From Acanthococcus lagerstroemiae (Eukaryota > Arthropoda > Insecta > Hemiptera > Eriococcidae): a DNA stretch of 64,000 nt. Made by a program: the position numbers and the translations under genes. Below the pieces are notes generated by a model. That model was not told the DNA's origin. It saw nothing but the letters and a program-made list of their open reading frames with translations, and searched no databases. Below, in pieces: positions 31,968-43,392 of this stretch (its first letter is position 1; each line of letters opens with the position of its first letter). The stretch spans positions 7,626,001 to 7,690,000 of the forward strand of contig CM063106.1 in the NCBI GenBank assembly GCA_031841125.1, written 5' to 3'.

Positions 31968-34754
31968 TTAATCGATACTTCTCAGATTATGTTCACTCTT
32001 GGGTACCATATTTGGATTTGTTGGCTCGGAGATTCTCAGTAAAATGAATATATTACGAGAACTGAAGAACAACGACGTTGATAATCACTTCAATTCGATG
32101 AAAAGTATGATCGCTTATGAAAAGGATCGCAATTTGCTACATAAGTCAGATTACGTGTCTGGAAGTCGAACTCTCTTACGACTTCACCGAGGACTAGGTA
32201 TCCTGCTAAAATTGTGCTTCACGCTTAAGGACAAGTGCTGCTGTGTGCTTTAATTTAACTCGGTAACCTGTTTTTTCAGCATTCATATCATTATTCTTGA
32301 CAAAGGTGAATAATCTTGACATGCACGATAGCACTTCTCCGGCAGGACACGATGCTTATGATCAAACATTAGCCCATTATCACACTTGGTTTGTGAGAAG
32401 TGCTGCATCACTCGCCATGTATTCGTTACCTACGAAACAAGTTCTGCTGAATCGGGTGAGTTGTTTAAGGATAATTCGAAATCCCCAGTTCGTAGGCGTA
32501 ATAGAATATTTTGTAAGAAAATGAAAAGAACCTCAACAGACAAGACCCATGCATCATTTTTCAATTCGAACTCATCTGAGTGAGGTTGTGAAAACAGGAA
32601 TTAATTTTTCTGTTTTGGTTCGGCTAAGTGGTGCGAATCGCATTGGTAATTTGAATTGCAGAAGTCAGGAAAATGGATTAAGAATTATAATCCACTGTTC
32701 GAATCGATTAATGAATCTGATTGGAATAGTGCATGATGTAATCTTTTATGTGATCGAGTTTCCATCACAAACGCAGTCAGTAAGATGGCTTGCCTTGTAT
32801 GAAAATATCGATGTGATCGATCCGAGGACTGTAGCTAACTCACTAATCACTTGCAAGTCGGCAGCCTCAATGTGAAAAGTTGATCGATAACTTATTTTTG
32901 TAAATCTGTTTGAAATTGATTTGTTGTTCAGATACCCAAATAATGTTATACATGCTAGTTCATCTGTGTGAATGACTAGGAATGTTTGAAAACAAATGTA
33001 GTTAATAACAGGGCTCTGTAATGATCAATCACATATGGAAGATACCGCCATCAGTGAGGAAATTTGATAAGGGTTCAAAATGATTCTCATGAAAAATTGT
33101 GTAGCAGTATTGAAGAACTGAACAAGATATGATGAGATTAACTTTTTTAAATATGAAACAGAGCCTCTGTGTAACTATGAAGATTGAAGTAAATGCCCTA
33201 AATGGCGGTGACTTAAAAACTCAGTAGTTGGACATTTTTTTGGTAGATTTCTACCTAAATCGGTGTAAATGAGCCCATAAGCTCGATAAGACTATGTTGA
33301 GGCTCGTTGGCACTTCTTTAGGATTTGTTGTTAAGACCGTAGCCGGGCACCGATTGTACTGATCAGATTACTGGGGACAAGATCGGATCAAAAAGAGGAA
33401 AGAACATGCTTATAAAATTTGAATCTGTTTAGTAATTATTTGAAATCAGTTCAAGATCAAAGAGGTAAAAACAGATCAAATCTGTGCTCCATCAGATCAC
33501 TGGGGTGAGGGGGAATGAAGAAAAATACAGATTGTAGATCAAGTCATCGGAAATTATTTATAATTTACCTGATCAAATCAATGATTTGTTCTGAATGCCT
33601 AGCTGTGCGTAAGGCTGTGTTACAAATACGGAAATCTTTGTTAGAACTTGCGATTACTTTGTCAAGACTAACGTAAACTATGCTAATATTTTTAATGACT
33701 GGTGAAGCTTGCAAAGACTATCTTGGGACCCCTCAAGTGTCTGTTTAAGTTCCTTCAGCCTTGCATATATACATTTAAAATACTGGAAATCGGTGAAACA
33801 CAGTTGAAACTTGCTAAGACTCATTAAAACACCTAAAAACTTTTTTGAGGCTATGTAAAAACTCATTGAGATCCTGTTGCATTTTATTAGGCTCATTAAG
33901 TCTCATTAAAACCGCGTAAATATTTATGAAGACTTAATTTAGACTGCATCGAGATTCGTTAAGACTGTGATAAGTATTTTTAAGACTATTAGGAATCATT
34001 CAGGCTGCCTTAATACGAGTCAAGAATTATGAGATTGTGACTTTAAAGGGAAACGTAGGATGTCATATTTCATTTCAGTGTTGAAAACACTGCATTTTTC
34101 TAGTCATACAGCTTTCAGCACGCAGCTTTCCAGATAGAGTTACCAAAATCGAAAAACTTCAGTATGACATGCTACATTTTCCCTTCGAGATATCGATTGT
34201 ACTTCAAAATAATGTTCAGACTCGTTAAGACTGGTTTAGTACTTTTAAGACTATGTAAATTTTGATTAGATTTAACTATTAAACTCGTGGCGATTTGGTT
34301 AAGAACCTAGTGAAACAGGTCTCTTCATGCGAGCGCCAGGTCGCAGTGTGAGTCGTACCTTCTGAATTTGAAATTAAAACTATTTCAGTAGGTGACCAAT
34401 GGTTTCAATTATTTTAAGTTCACTATCCGGTCGCTCGTGTCACGAGAATTAAGCTTTTGTTTCCTAATTAAAGTCAATTCCTCTCTGCCGGTACTAAACA
34501 CAATTTACTTTGGACCAGCGGATGTAATAAGGAACTATGTGGCGGTCTATTTACTCGATATGTATAAATAAGTCAATGACGTTTTTGATAGTTCAGTAGA
34601 ATTAATGCGCGACAATGTAAATATTTTAAAGGTATGCGCTAGCAATGTAAATCAATGCTCGAGGGCTCTTCCACGAACGCTGGAGGTGCTGGAAACGGTG
34701 TACGAGCGAGTGCAGCGGTATTACGCGGATCGCGATCTGCTAAATTTGCCATGA
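31148..34754 (+). CDS. CPTP: Ceramide-1-phosphate transfer protein (GLTP domain), four exons
   Basis: Moves ceramide-1-phosphate between membranes in the cytosol. The exons are 31148-31257, 31986-32197, 32280-32455 and 34632-34754, all with GT...AG introns and matching phases (2, 1, 0). They give 621 nt and 206 residues, against about 214 in vertebrate CPTP. The ATG sits in CATCATGG. The GLTP fold spans nearly the whole protein. Signature pieces are SYYLTAYEELYK (26-37), LLGTIFGFVGSEILSKMNIL (41-60), SGSRTLLRLHRGL (95-107), YHTWFVRSAASLAMYSLP (141-158) and the usual LLNLP ending. Lipid-headgroup residues align as K56, R98, R102 and H142. The residue aligned with the conserved Asp is E52, a conservative change. 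The last acceptor (TTTTAAAG) has a weak pyrimidine tract, yet the exon after it continues the family alignment exactly. Longest open pieces in genomic sequence are under 110 codons, so ORF scans miss this gene. Confidence 0.94.
31928..31969 (+). repeat. (ATT)n microsatellite in CPTP intron 1
   Basis: About 14 ATT/TTA triplets end only 16 bp before the splice acceptor of CPTP exon 2 (AG at 31984-31985). Confidence 0.95.
33640..34265 (+). repeat. Degenerate AAGACT-rich repeats in CPTP intron 3
   Basis: AAGACT and close variants (TTAAGACTG, AAGACTCATTAAAA, TTTAAGACTAT) recur every 20-60 bp over about 600 bp of the 2176-bp third intron. No strict unit length could be set. Confidence 0.6.
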
Positions 34755-36763
34755 CGACGTGGCTAGTTGCTCAAGGAATGGATTCGTCGGCCCTTTTCAA
34801 CGTGCTGCTCAATTTTATTCCAATTTCTGGCCGTTAATTAGCGTTTTCGTAGCGAGCTACAGAAGGTATTCGAAGTAACGTACTACTTTTTTTCTGTATG
34901 CTGCACATTCCAAAACCGTGGCTTCAGCCTAATTAATTTTTAAATCAACTTTTTTTTTTAATTTTGTATGTTCATGAACATTCTTGGTTGTCTTCTGTGA
35001 AGAAAAAGGTTTGACTAAGTTTTTTTTTTTTTTTTTTTTTTTTTTTCGAATTCAATATTTATTGTATCTGGTGTTTCAGTTAATATGTTCGCGGGTGTTT
35101 CTCACTTAAAGTATCAATTTTAATATTGTGTAAGCAAAATGTTCTCGATACGGGGTTTCCTTGTCGAAAGTGTAGAATTTGACAGAGTTATAGACAATCG
35201 AGCGCCGGTTTCCATTCACCTTTTGTACACTATTACGTCCACTTAGTTTCCCGTAGCCTATTAATATTTTTTTGGTAGACCTAACTTTCAATTAAAGGGT
35301 AGAGTATTATCTGTGATAGTGGAAAATATCGAGTAGATGTTGCATATTTTAATTGATAATAGTACGTTTTTTCTCTGATATCGTGATTGGTCGGTTAATA
35401 TTACCACGAAATAACTTCGTTTGAGGTACACTGTCTAAAACACATAACCTATGTCGTGATCTGATAGAACATTAGTGTTATTGAAATTATACTTCACGGG
35501 CTTTGGTAGGATTTGCTAGTAGAATTTTATCTGTGATAATCTGATAACAGAAAATATCGATCAGACATTGGCGTAATTAATAATAGTACGAGGTAATTTT
35601 TTTCAATTAATACTATCGCGAAATAACTTTACTGTGGGGCACGATATTTAACACGCATGTTTTGATCTGATAGAACATTAGTGCGATGGGAATTATTCAC
35701 AACCATTGATAAGTGAATGATGAAAGCGTAGAGGAGCAAATCATATTTTTAAAGAAACAGATTTCAACAAGGAGAAATGGTAATGAAGGATTTTCTCTCT
35801 TGCTGGTGGGCAGATTCGTTGTCAGGGGACAATGCCCTCATTTGCATTCCTCTAATTACTTCATTGGTAAATGGAACAATAAAAGAAAATAGTTTAGCTT
35901 ATCAGTGTTGAAGAGTTTTGGTTTGCTTTTTTTTCCATTTCGCTGTAGTTCTGGTTTGATGTACTTGATCAGCGAGGAAGATTTTAACCTTCTGAAAAAT
36001 GGTTGAACTATACTTAGTAACATGAGAGTAGGAAGGCGAAAAAAATTTTCAGCGTCTCAAGTCTGAATCCCCTGGATCCTTCTTCTCTGGCTACGTCACA
36101 TATCGGCCTATAACTATGATTCCACGTAAAAATGTTTATAACTTCATCAATTTGTGAATGAAGTGTAAGAGTAGAGCGTTCTCGTCCTCAGAACATCTAG
36201 GAAGATAGTAATGCCCCGATACCTTCAGCTATCCTGTACTTCCATTTTCCGAGCCGCGAATGAAGGTTTTGTTAGTTTTTTTTTCTGCGTGATTTTTCCA
36301 ATTTTCATGTGACCGACGCGCAAGAAATAAGTCGATCCATCCATACACCCGCCGTTCACTGATCCCCACGCGAGTGGAAAAGTGCATCAAGTTTTTACGA
36401 TTTTAATCGTAGTCGTACTGTCAAATCAAGATTTTCAGTTCAAAGAACCAGGAACAAACTGAGTCTTTCCCCTGGTCAGTAATGCGAAGAATGGAAATTA
36501 CTGATAGAGTGACCAACTGTTTGCGTCTCCGCAAACGTTTGCTTTTTCCATGTGACATTTGCTACTGTTTGCTTGCGTTCACTAATGATTCCCAATTGTT
36601 CGCGGATTTCCAGCTCTCCAATCTTTCATTTAAACTGTAGAAAATTGATTCTAAGTTGTTCATCAATTTCAACAATATTATTCGACTTCTCAGTTATTTT
36701 TTCTATTTTTTTTTTTTTTTTATTTAATGTTTTGTAACACTGGATTTGCATCGCTCTCGAATG
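34755..36763. other. CPTP 3' flank; no further gene recognised
   Basis: The CPTP 3' UTR must start here, but the polyadenylation site is not clear. A long T run lies at about 35020-35046. A tandem duplication at 35300-35705 is listed separately. The rest is AT-rich without coding signals. Confidence 0.45.
35300..35705 (+). repeat. Tandem duplication, ~215 bp unit, two copies
   Basis: The segment starting TATTATCTGTGATAGTGGAAA near 35306 recurs, diverged, from about 35525. Both contain AATAATAGTACG, CGAAATAACTT and GATCTGATAGAACATTAGTG in the same order. Confidence 0.8.
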
Positions 36764-36841
36764 GGAAGCTAGATTTCTTGGCAGGTCCCGCTTTATCGCT
36801 GCAACCGCATAAAGCGGGACTTGCCAAGAAATCCAGTTTCC
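36764..36841. other. Near-perfect 33-bp hairpin with 12-nt loop
   Basis: The left arm (36764-36796) and right arm (36809-36841) are reverse complements with three mismatches; the core is TTTCTTGGCARGTCCCGCTT. The transcript of either strand would fold into a stem-loop of 78 nt, the size of a microRNA precursor. A very short foldback transposon is equally possible. The arms do not match a microRNA that I recognise. Confidence 0.75.
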
Positions 36842-37408
36842 GATTTGCTCTTTCGAACCTCAAGCCTTCAGCGTGGAGCACACCAGAAATGTTCTTGGTG
36901 CTGAAAAATCGATAGATCGATGCGAAACGATAGAACGATATACTGCTCTTTATCACTTACCGTTCAGTTCATTGTGAAGGGTGATTTTCAGATTGACAGT
37001 CAATGTACCAGATAGTTTCTATTCTCAATCTATTGTACTCCTGCGCCAAAAATAATGTCATCAGAATTAAAATGCCAAAAAGAAGTTCGACTTGAGAGAG
37101 AGAAAAAGAGGAAAGCGATAATTTTGTAACAAAAGTGTTTGTTCCCCCAATTCCCAAAGAACAAATAAATGTGCAATTTAAAATTGGAAAGAAAGCAAAA
37201 TTCCGAGCTTGTATGAAGATTTGCGTTTTTTATAGGAAAAGTTGGCGTTTTAAAAAAATCAGTTGTAACCCTATACTGGTCATTTGAAATTTTTCATTTT
37301 GTGTTTAGAGTAAAAGCTTATTTTTTTCAAAGAAAAGGAAATTTTGTTTTGAAAATTTACGTTATAATTTTGAATGTATGCGGTGACCCTCTCCTCTCCA
37401 ATGTATAT
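36842..37408. other. No gene recognised
   Basis: AT-rich spacer. Chance open frames only. Confidence 0.4.
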
Positions 37409-39123
37409 GTTACGCCGACTTCGTGAAATTGCAGAATCCTCAAAATGAGCCGAAAATCTACTGAGTTCATGAAATGAGCATGTCTCTTGTTCAATTCGTG
37501 TAACTGGCAACAGCATTGCCGAATACAGTAAATGAAACTAATTCGGTTATATTTCCCTCCAAGTTATGTGAAGTCGGCAGCAAACATTGGGCAATAATAT
37601 GTTGTATGTGGGGGGGGGAGTAGGTGTGCAGTTAAAAAGCTCTACTTTCTATACCACATGTGTGGTAAATTCAGTGACGTTGGAACGAAAGAGGGTACAA
37701 GATATATTTTATTCTCTCTTTCACTCCCTTTTATCCCCCAAAAAATTGGGGTGAAGAACAAAGTATTATTTGTACGCCCCTAAACTTTATTCAGAAAGTT
37801 AATAAAAATACCCCTCGAGAGATTCCAGAGACAAGATTTACAATATTTCTGAAAATGTAAAAGCTCTTTGATTTGTTACTTCCACTTTCAAAAGACAAGA
37901 ATTTTTAATTTTTGCCTCCTCCCTGTGAAAAATCTTCAGACCCCACTGGATAAAATAATGAAATCGGACTTCCGTGAATGAGGTGAGTCCGACCAAAAGA
38001 GAGTCACGGGGAGGGGGGCAAAATGTAGTATGTATATCAGCTATTTTTTGCCGACCAACGCTTTGATCAGCTGCAATTGAGTGCAATTGAGCCAGAGACT
38101 AAAATTTTCACAGGCAACTAAGAAACCCGTTTTGTAGACTCCTAATTAGGAAATGAACACAATAGAGCCGCTGATGCTCTGATTATTTTCATATCGATGA
38201 CGATTCATACAGAAGCATTTTTAATCACGGTATGTGCTGTAGAAGAAAGCGTGACACCCGCAGTCAATTTTTAAGTCGAAATTTTCAAAAAATATTCTGA
38301 ATTTTCAGCAAAATCCAGCAGCCCAGTCGGCAGAATTGGGGGAGTGAGGATTTTTCTTTTGCTTGTCAGTAAAATTTTTAGGGATTTTATTTGGTCTTTT
38401 TGCATTTTACTCCCTTTTCCCTCAATATTTTTCCTAGTACCGATCTTGTCCACATTTCCAATTTATTTGTTTGCAGAACCCCGCCCTCTCCCTATCAACC
38501 CAAAAAATATGAATAACGCGTCAACGACCGCTGTTTTTGTCCATACCAACTTTTTCACTAGACCCACAATTAAAACCAAAAGTACAAATAAATAAGTCAA
38601 TCCCCGTTGGTTTCACGCCAAACATTTGCAAAATCAAAACCCAAATATAATCTTCAAAAAATGCTTTAAACAGTAGCATCACAATATCATGATCATTTCT
38701 TGAAAAATAGTTGAGGTAACAGGCAAAATTAGTATGGAAATCACAAAAAAACATGCAAATTACAAAAATTAAAAGTATGAACCAACTGATATTAAAATCT
38801 TTATAATTAACCGTAAAGTAAATTACAATTTATTTCTTTAATTTTTTTGATATTTAGTTTTTGGTTTTTCCATTTCTGCAGGGGTAAATTACTTATATGA
38901 AGCCAATTTTAGAGGGCGGCCAGTTTTTTGGTCTCCTCTGCAACTCGGTGTGTCATCCTAAGCCGAATTTATGTAAGTTAACTAATTATTTCTCTCGGAT
39001 TTCATGTATTCGGCAATTCTGTCGCCAGTTACACGTGTTGAGCAAGAGACATGCTTATTTCATAAACTCAGCAAATTTTCTGCCCATTTCGCTGATTCTG
39101 CAATTTCACGAATTCGGCGTAAC
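37409..39123. mobile_element. Candidate element with ~135 bp terminal inverted repeats (1715 bp)
   Basis: The left arm (37409-37540) begins GTTACGCCGACTTCGTGAAA. The right arm (about 38985-39123) ends TTTCACGAATTCGGCGTAAC. The arms align as inverted repeats for about 135 bp, through GCATGTCTCTTG and GCCGAATACA blocks. No clear target duplication was found. Frames inside, such as 38344-38595, have no recognised domain. Two inverted copies of one dispersed repeat would look the same. Confidence 0.65.
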
Positions 39124-41606
39124 AGATATTTTTGTATAAATCGCCCTGCTTGATTACTTCCTGCATAGCACAATGCGAGTATCTAACAAGCGTCTTTTGT
39201 CTCCTGCATTCTTGCACTTGCGGTCCGTAATCTTTTCGAAACCACGTTCTTATTCTTCTTCTTATTATTCTCATGACTCACTTTCATTCTCCCTCGATCA
39301 GCCAGGTAGGACATCCGTTTAGTTTAATTTCAGTTTATGTTGTGTAGGTCAGGTCATCCGTTTAGTTCAGTCACAGTACAGTTACAGTACATATGTTTTA
39401 GCCCTCGCATTAAGATCTGTTTTACTATAAGTCAATCAATACATGCGTTTCTTGCGCACTCTCGATTTTTGATTTCATATGCTCTTGCTCTGATCCGGAC
39501 TAAATACTTTTCTCGTACAAGTCCCAGAAAAACTCGCATGTTCATAAACACACAATTTCCTGAAAACTTGACCTGCTAGTATTACCCCATACTTGGGTGC
39601 TGGAAAGTACCTTTAAAAGTTATTAGAAACAGAGCTCTACGTATTTTGAAACCTCATTAATATTCATAATTTAGAATTTTTTTTTCCCCTCGGGAAAGGG
39701 CGCAACCGGTGTGGAGATGTTCTGACTTCGTAACAATGTCACCATCTTGGTTTTCTATTTAAACTTTGAAAAATGTCTGTGTTGCTATAAACTCATTTCA
39801 TTCTTTCGAATTTTTTCCGTGGGAGGCCCACGTTGCTCTCTTCGTGGAATCTTCGCCACACTTAAAAGTATTTGAATTGAAACTTTAATGTTCGCATTCA
39901 ATTATCGTTCTACCTTACTAATTTTGGTTTGACCTTCTGACATTTATATATCTGGCGTTCTGTGGTCGAGTTCATTAATGATTTTTTCCTACTTCGTTGT
40001 GTAAAACGAACCATTTATAGCTTTACCAATTATCGTGCTACTTGGGCTATCGAAATCTGACGATACATGAGCATTCCACTGTTTCATTGTTCACCCTTTA
40101 TCGATATGTTAACATTCCACAGTTTCATTGTTTATCCTTTATCGTATTACATAACTCATTCTCGTATCCAGAATTCCAAAAATGTTTCTAACCGCGCGAA
40201 TACGAAGTTAACGACCTGTCTGATGTTCTGATAAGTTCTTTCGTTTACCTACACTACTAGGATCGCATGTATAACTAATTTTTTGTCCTTCTACCGCGAT
40301 GCTCTCATTAATTTTTTACCCCGCATTATATTCGTTGATATTTACAGATTATTAATCAGCTGGAAGGGGAAAACGGGGTTGCGCTTAATTTTGCTCATGT
40401 CCAAAATTGTAATTACGAGGATGTATTTTTTGACGTGACTCGGTGGTTCGCGTTGAATTCCTGCGCTGATGTCTCAGGGGTCAGCGAATTAATTTGAAAC
40501 CTAGACACATTCAACTATGAATTGACGGCAGAACTCGTGTTGTCGGAGAATGGCTAAATTCAAAAATTTTGATTCATCGACTTTTTATTTTGTGTGTTAG
40601 GAATGTAGATATGAAGAACTCGGCCTGCTGTTTTTTCGAAATGGGTTTTGTGTATTTTTTCTTCCGCATTTTCGATGAAGCTCATTAATGGCGACCGTGC
40701 TCCCCTCCTGTTCCGTTACCTTTACTGTATAAAACATATTGAAATGTTGATACGCGGGAGTAATTTTATTATTGCGATTTAACTTTGAAAACCGAATGTA
40801 GGAAGCTCTGTATTCGCAGGTTTCATTTTTAATTCGGTTTGTTGGAACTTTTCCGGATAACGATGTGGTGGAGTTGAAATTATATGCGTTTGCTCCAGCT
40901 CACTCGATTTAATCGATACTTCCTAAACGCAGCAATTGGAATGATTAGACGCGACCTTGAATTTAATTCTCTTTATTTTTCGCGAACATAATGCTGGTTT
41001 TTATCTTCCCCTTCGGAAAATATTTGCGTGTGGCACCACTTTACGATTTTATTATTCTGTGAACTCGTGCAGTACAGCGAAATAATGTTGACTTGTCGAG
41101 GTACCCTCTAAACCTTCATGTCAAAAAATTTGTTTCAGTTTTGGAGATGCCTTGAATACTTTCATTTGAGAACCCTTACTAGATTGGCCTTGCTAGATTG
41201 GTTGTGACATCTCACTGTGTATCAAAAGTCTACTGATTTTCCGTGTTCCCCTTTAATGAGGAGTTGTCGTAATAACAAATTAAAGTGATAATTCGGACTG
41301 CCAGCGCGAAAGAGTCGCCCTCTACAATTTTAGGCAGGTGAAAAAAAAAAGGGAACTACTGGAACCCTACACATTTTATAAAAATTTATCAGATTGAAAT
41401 AAAAATGGTCTCAATGGGACATTTTATGTACTATAAATTTTGTTCTATTCATTTTTTCGATAAACGCTTTCGTTTTCATAATATTTTGAGATTTCTTCAT
41501 ATGCCTGTAAATGGAATATTCCGTTTGATCAGGGTTACAAGGTAAACGACAACAGCGCGCCATCGTTTTATGCAGCCCGAATAGACTGATTTACCGTGAC
41601 GTCAAC
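39124..41606. other. No gene recognised
   Basis: A 38-bp near-duplicate pair (CATTCCACWGTTTCATTG...CCTTTATCG) lies at about 40074-40150. The rest resembles long intronic sequence, but no flanking exons were found. Confidence 0.45.
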
Positions 41607-42164
41607 CAGAGATGGGCGTTGCTCTTGAAGAACAAGTTGTTCACTTGCACTTGTTCACTATTTGGTGAACTTAGTTCTGAACTAGTTCATCTCCCCAAAA
41701 AAAGAACAAGAACAAGAATTAGTTCACGATTTTTGGACCTGATCAACTTGTTCATCTATTTTTTTGTCTTTTTCTTGTATATTTCCACTTTCCAGACTTT
41801 AGTTTCAACTTTAATAATGGTTTCAGAGTAACAATTACGAATTATAACATTATTGAATTTTTATTTGATGTTTTAAATTTTATCAACAATCTCATAGGAT
41901 TTCAATAGGGATTAAAAAAATTGTTTGGGCAACAGCCTAGTTTTCAGTTGTAGGCTATTACCCAAAAAACATTTTTGCTCGCAATTTATTTATACAAAAA
42001 CCCTATTTTTCAATTAGCAAGACCAAGAGCAAAGGTTCTTTATAATGAACAAACGATGAACTAGATCAGTTGGAAGACCAAGTGAACAAGAGCAAGAACT
42101 AGTTCACTAAAAATGGAAAAGAGCAAGAGCAAGTTTATCAAATAGTGAACAACGCCAATCTTTG
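41607..42164. mobile_element. hAT-like MITE rich in GAACAAG words (558 bp)
   Basis: Begins CAGAGATGGGCGTTG and ends CAACGCCAATCTTTG, inverted repeats of 15 bp with two mismatches. The flanking 8-mers are ACGTCAAC (41599-41606) and GCGTCAAC (42165-42172), 7 of 8 identical. Both halves are full of GTTCAC, GAACAAG and CTAGTTCA words arranged as inverted sets. The short open frame at 41619-41831 is a by-product. Confidence 0.9.
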
Positions 42165-42172
42165 GCGTCAAC

Positions 42173-42872
42173 ATAGTGAGTTACTGTTAGCAAAAATACC
42201 CGTCTTTGGCCGACGAACATGACTCGAATAAGAAAAACACACGGAGCAAAGATCATTTTCATTATGTTACTACCTGAGAATAGAGGTTGAATGTGAGCCA
42301 AAAGTTTAAGCCGAAAAGCCGATAGCCGTTAATTTTCATGGTATAGGAGAATGGCACTTTGGCTGTGCTTACATATTTTGCCCCCAAGTTTGATAAAATT
42401 GATAAAAATGACTGAATAATTTTGCACTTTTTTCAAGTTAAACCGAGATTTTGGCAATCGGTGGTAACAAGTTGACTATTATTGCGAAATTTAATTAGAA
42501 ATAATGTAAATCCGAAGTACATAATTCAAAATGTTGAGCTACTTACTAGTATAGTCAATTTTCAAATTGTAATAATTCGCGAGAGAATGTTTGAAATTAT
42601 AGGGAAGTTGCTTTATAAAAATGTAAATACCATTTCCTACAAATTTCATTCTTATCATTTTTCACGTAATTCCACATACTTTTGAGAAATTTTGCTTATA
42701 CAGTTGAAAGTTGAAAGCCGAAGTCCAATGTAAAAAGCTGAAAGCTTCACTGAAGTATTATTAATGGACTTTCTTACGACTTTACTTTTTACTGGTCACA
42801 CACTGTATGACTACTACACACTCGCAGTTTGCTCGCAGAGCTAGGGCTAGGCTAGCTGCGTTTACGTTTAGT
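42173..42872. other. No gene recognised
   Basis: AT-rich. Near 42690-42750 a few GTTGAAAGCCGAAG words match those at 44135-44601. Confidence 0.4.
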
Positions 42873-43275
42873 TATAATCGCACAAAATTGCTTAAAAAAA
42901 AAAAAAAATCAAACAGAAAACCCACGTTGCGAAGCCGAAATCCTCGACCAACTGCTGCTAGAGCACTATAAACACGAGTATACTGGACCGCCATTTTGAT
43001 TTCTACTCCACCCGTTGATGCCGAATTGACTACGCGGCACGCTGTGCATAGTCGGATTCAACATCCACGGGTGGAGTAGAAACCAAAATGGCGGTCCAGT
43101 ATACTCGTGTTTATAGTGCTCTACTGCTGCGCAGTGAGGAGAAAAATCGTTATTCGATTCAAACATTATGTATTGCGGGTAGTATACCCTATTGCGGTCA
43201 CGCCAGTATCGACTTCATTCTTATCACGTCACTGAGAAATTGATGGGTGAGCCGCACAGAGTGCGCTCCATCGCA
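42873..43275 (+). repeat. Direct duplication, copy 1 (with foldback insertion)
   Basis: Outside the 165-bp foldback this matches 43895-44130 almost base for base, including a poly-A run, AAAACCCACGTTGCGAA and TATTGCGGGTAGTATACCC. Confidence 0.92.
42959..43123. mobile_element. Foldback MITE with 7-bp TSD and empty-site paralogue (165 bp)
   Basis: Inverted arms of about 60 bp start TAGAGCACTATAAACACGAG and surround a loop of about 45 bp. The flanking duplication is CTGCTGC (42952-42958 and 43124-43130). The paralogous site at 43985-43991 has one CTGCTGT and no insertion. Part of the left arm with adjoining sequence (CCGCCATTTTGA, CCCGTTGATGCCGAAT, GACTACG) recurs at 44618-44690, downstream of a P/THAP9 relic. 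Confidence 0.93.
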
Positions 43276-43392
43276 GAGACATCTTTTTATCACTCTTTAT
43301 CAGTTATTCTCGGTGAACTCGTAATTTATGGGAGTAGTTCTTACTCTTGCCTTCAAATTAAAGTATTCATCAAAAATAATAACGAACATAAA

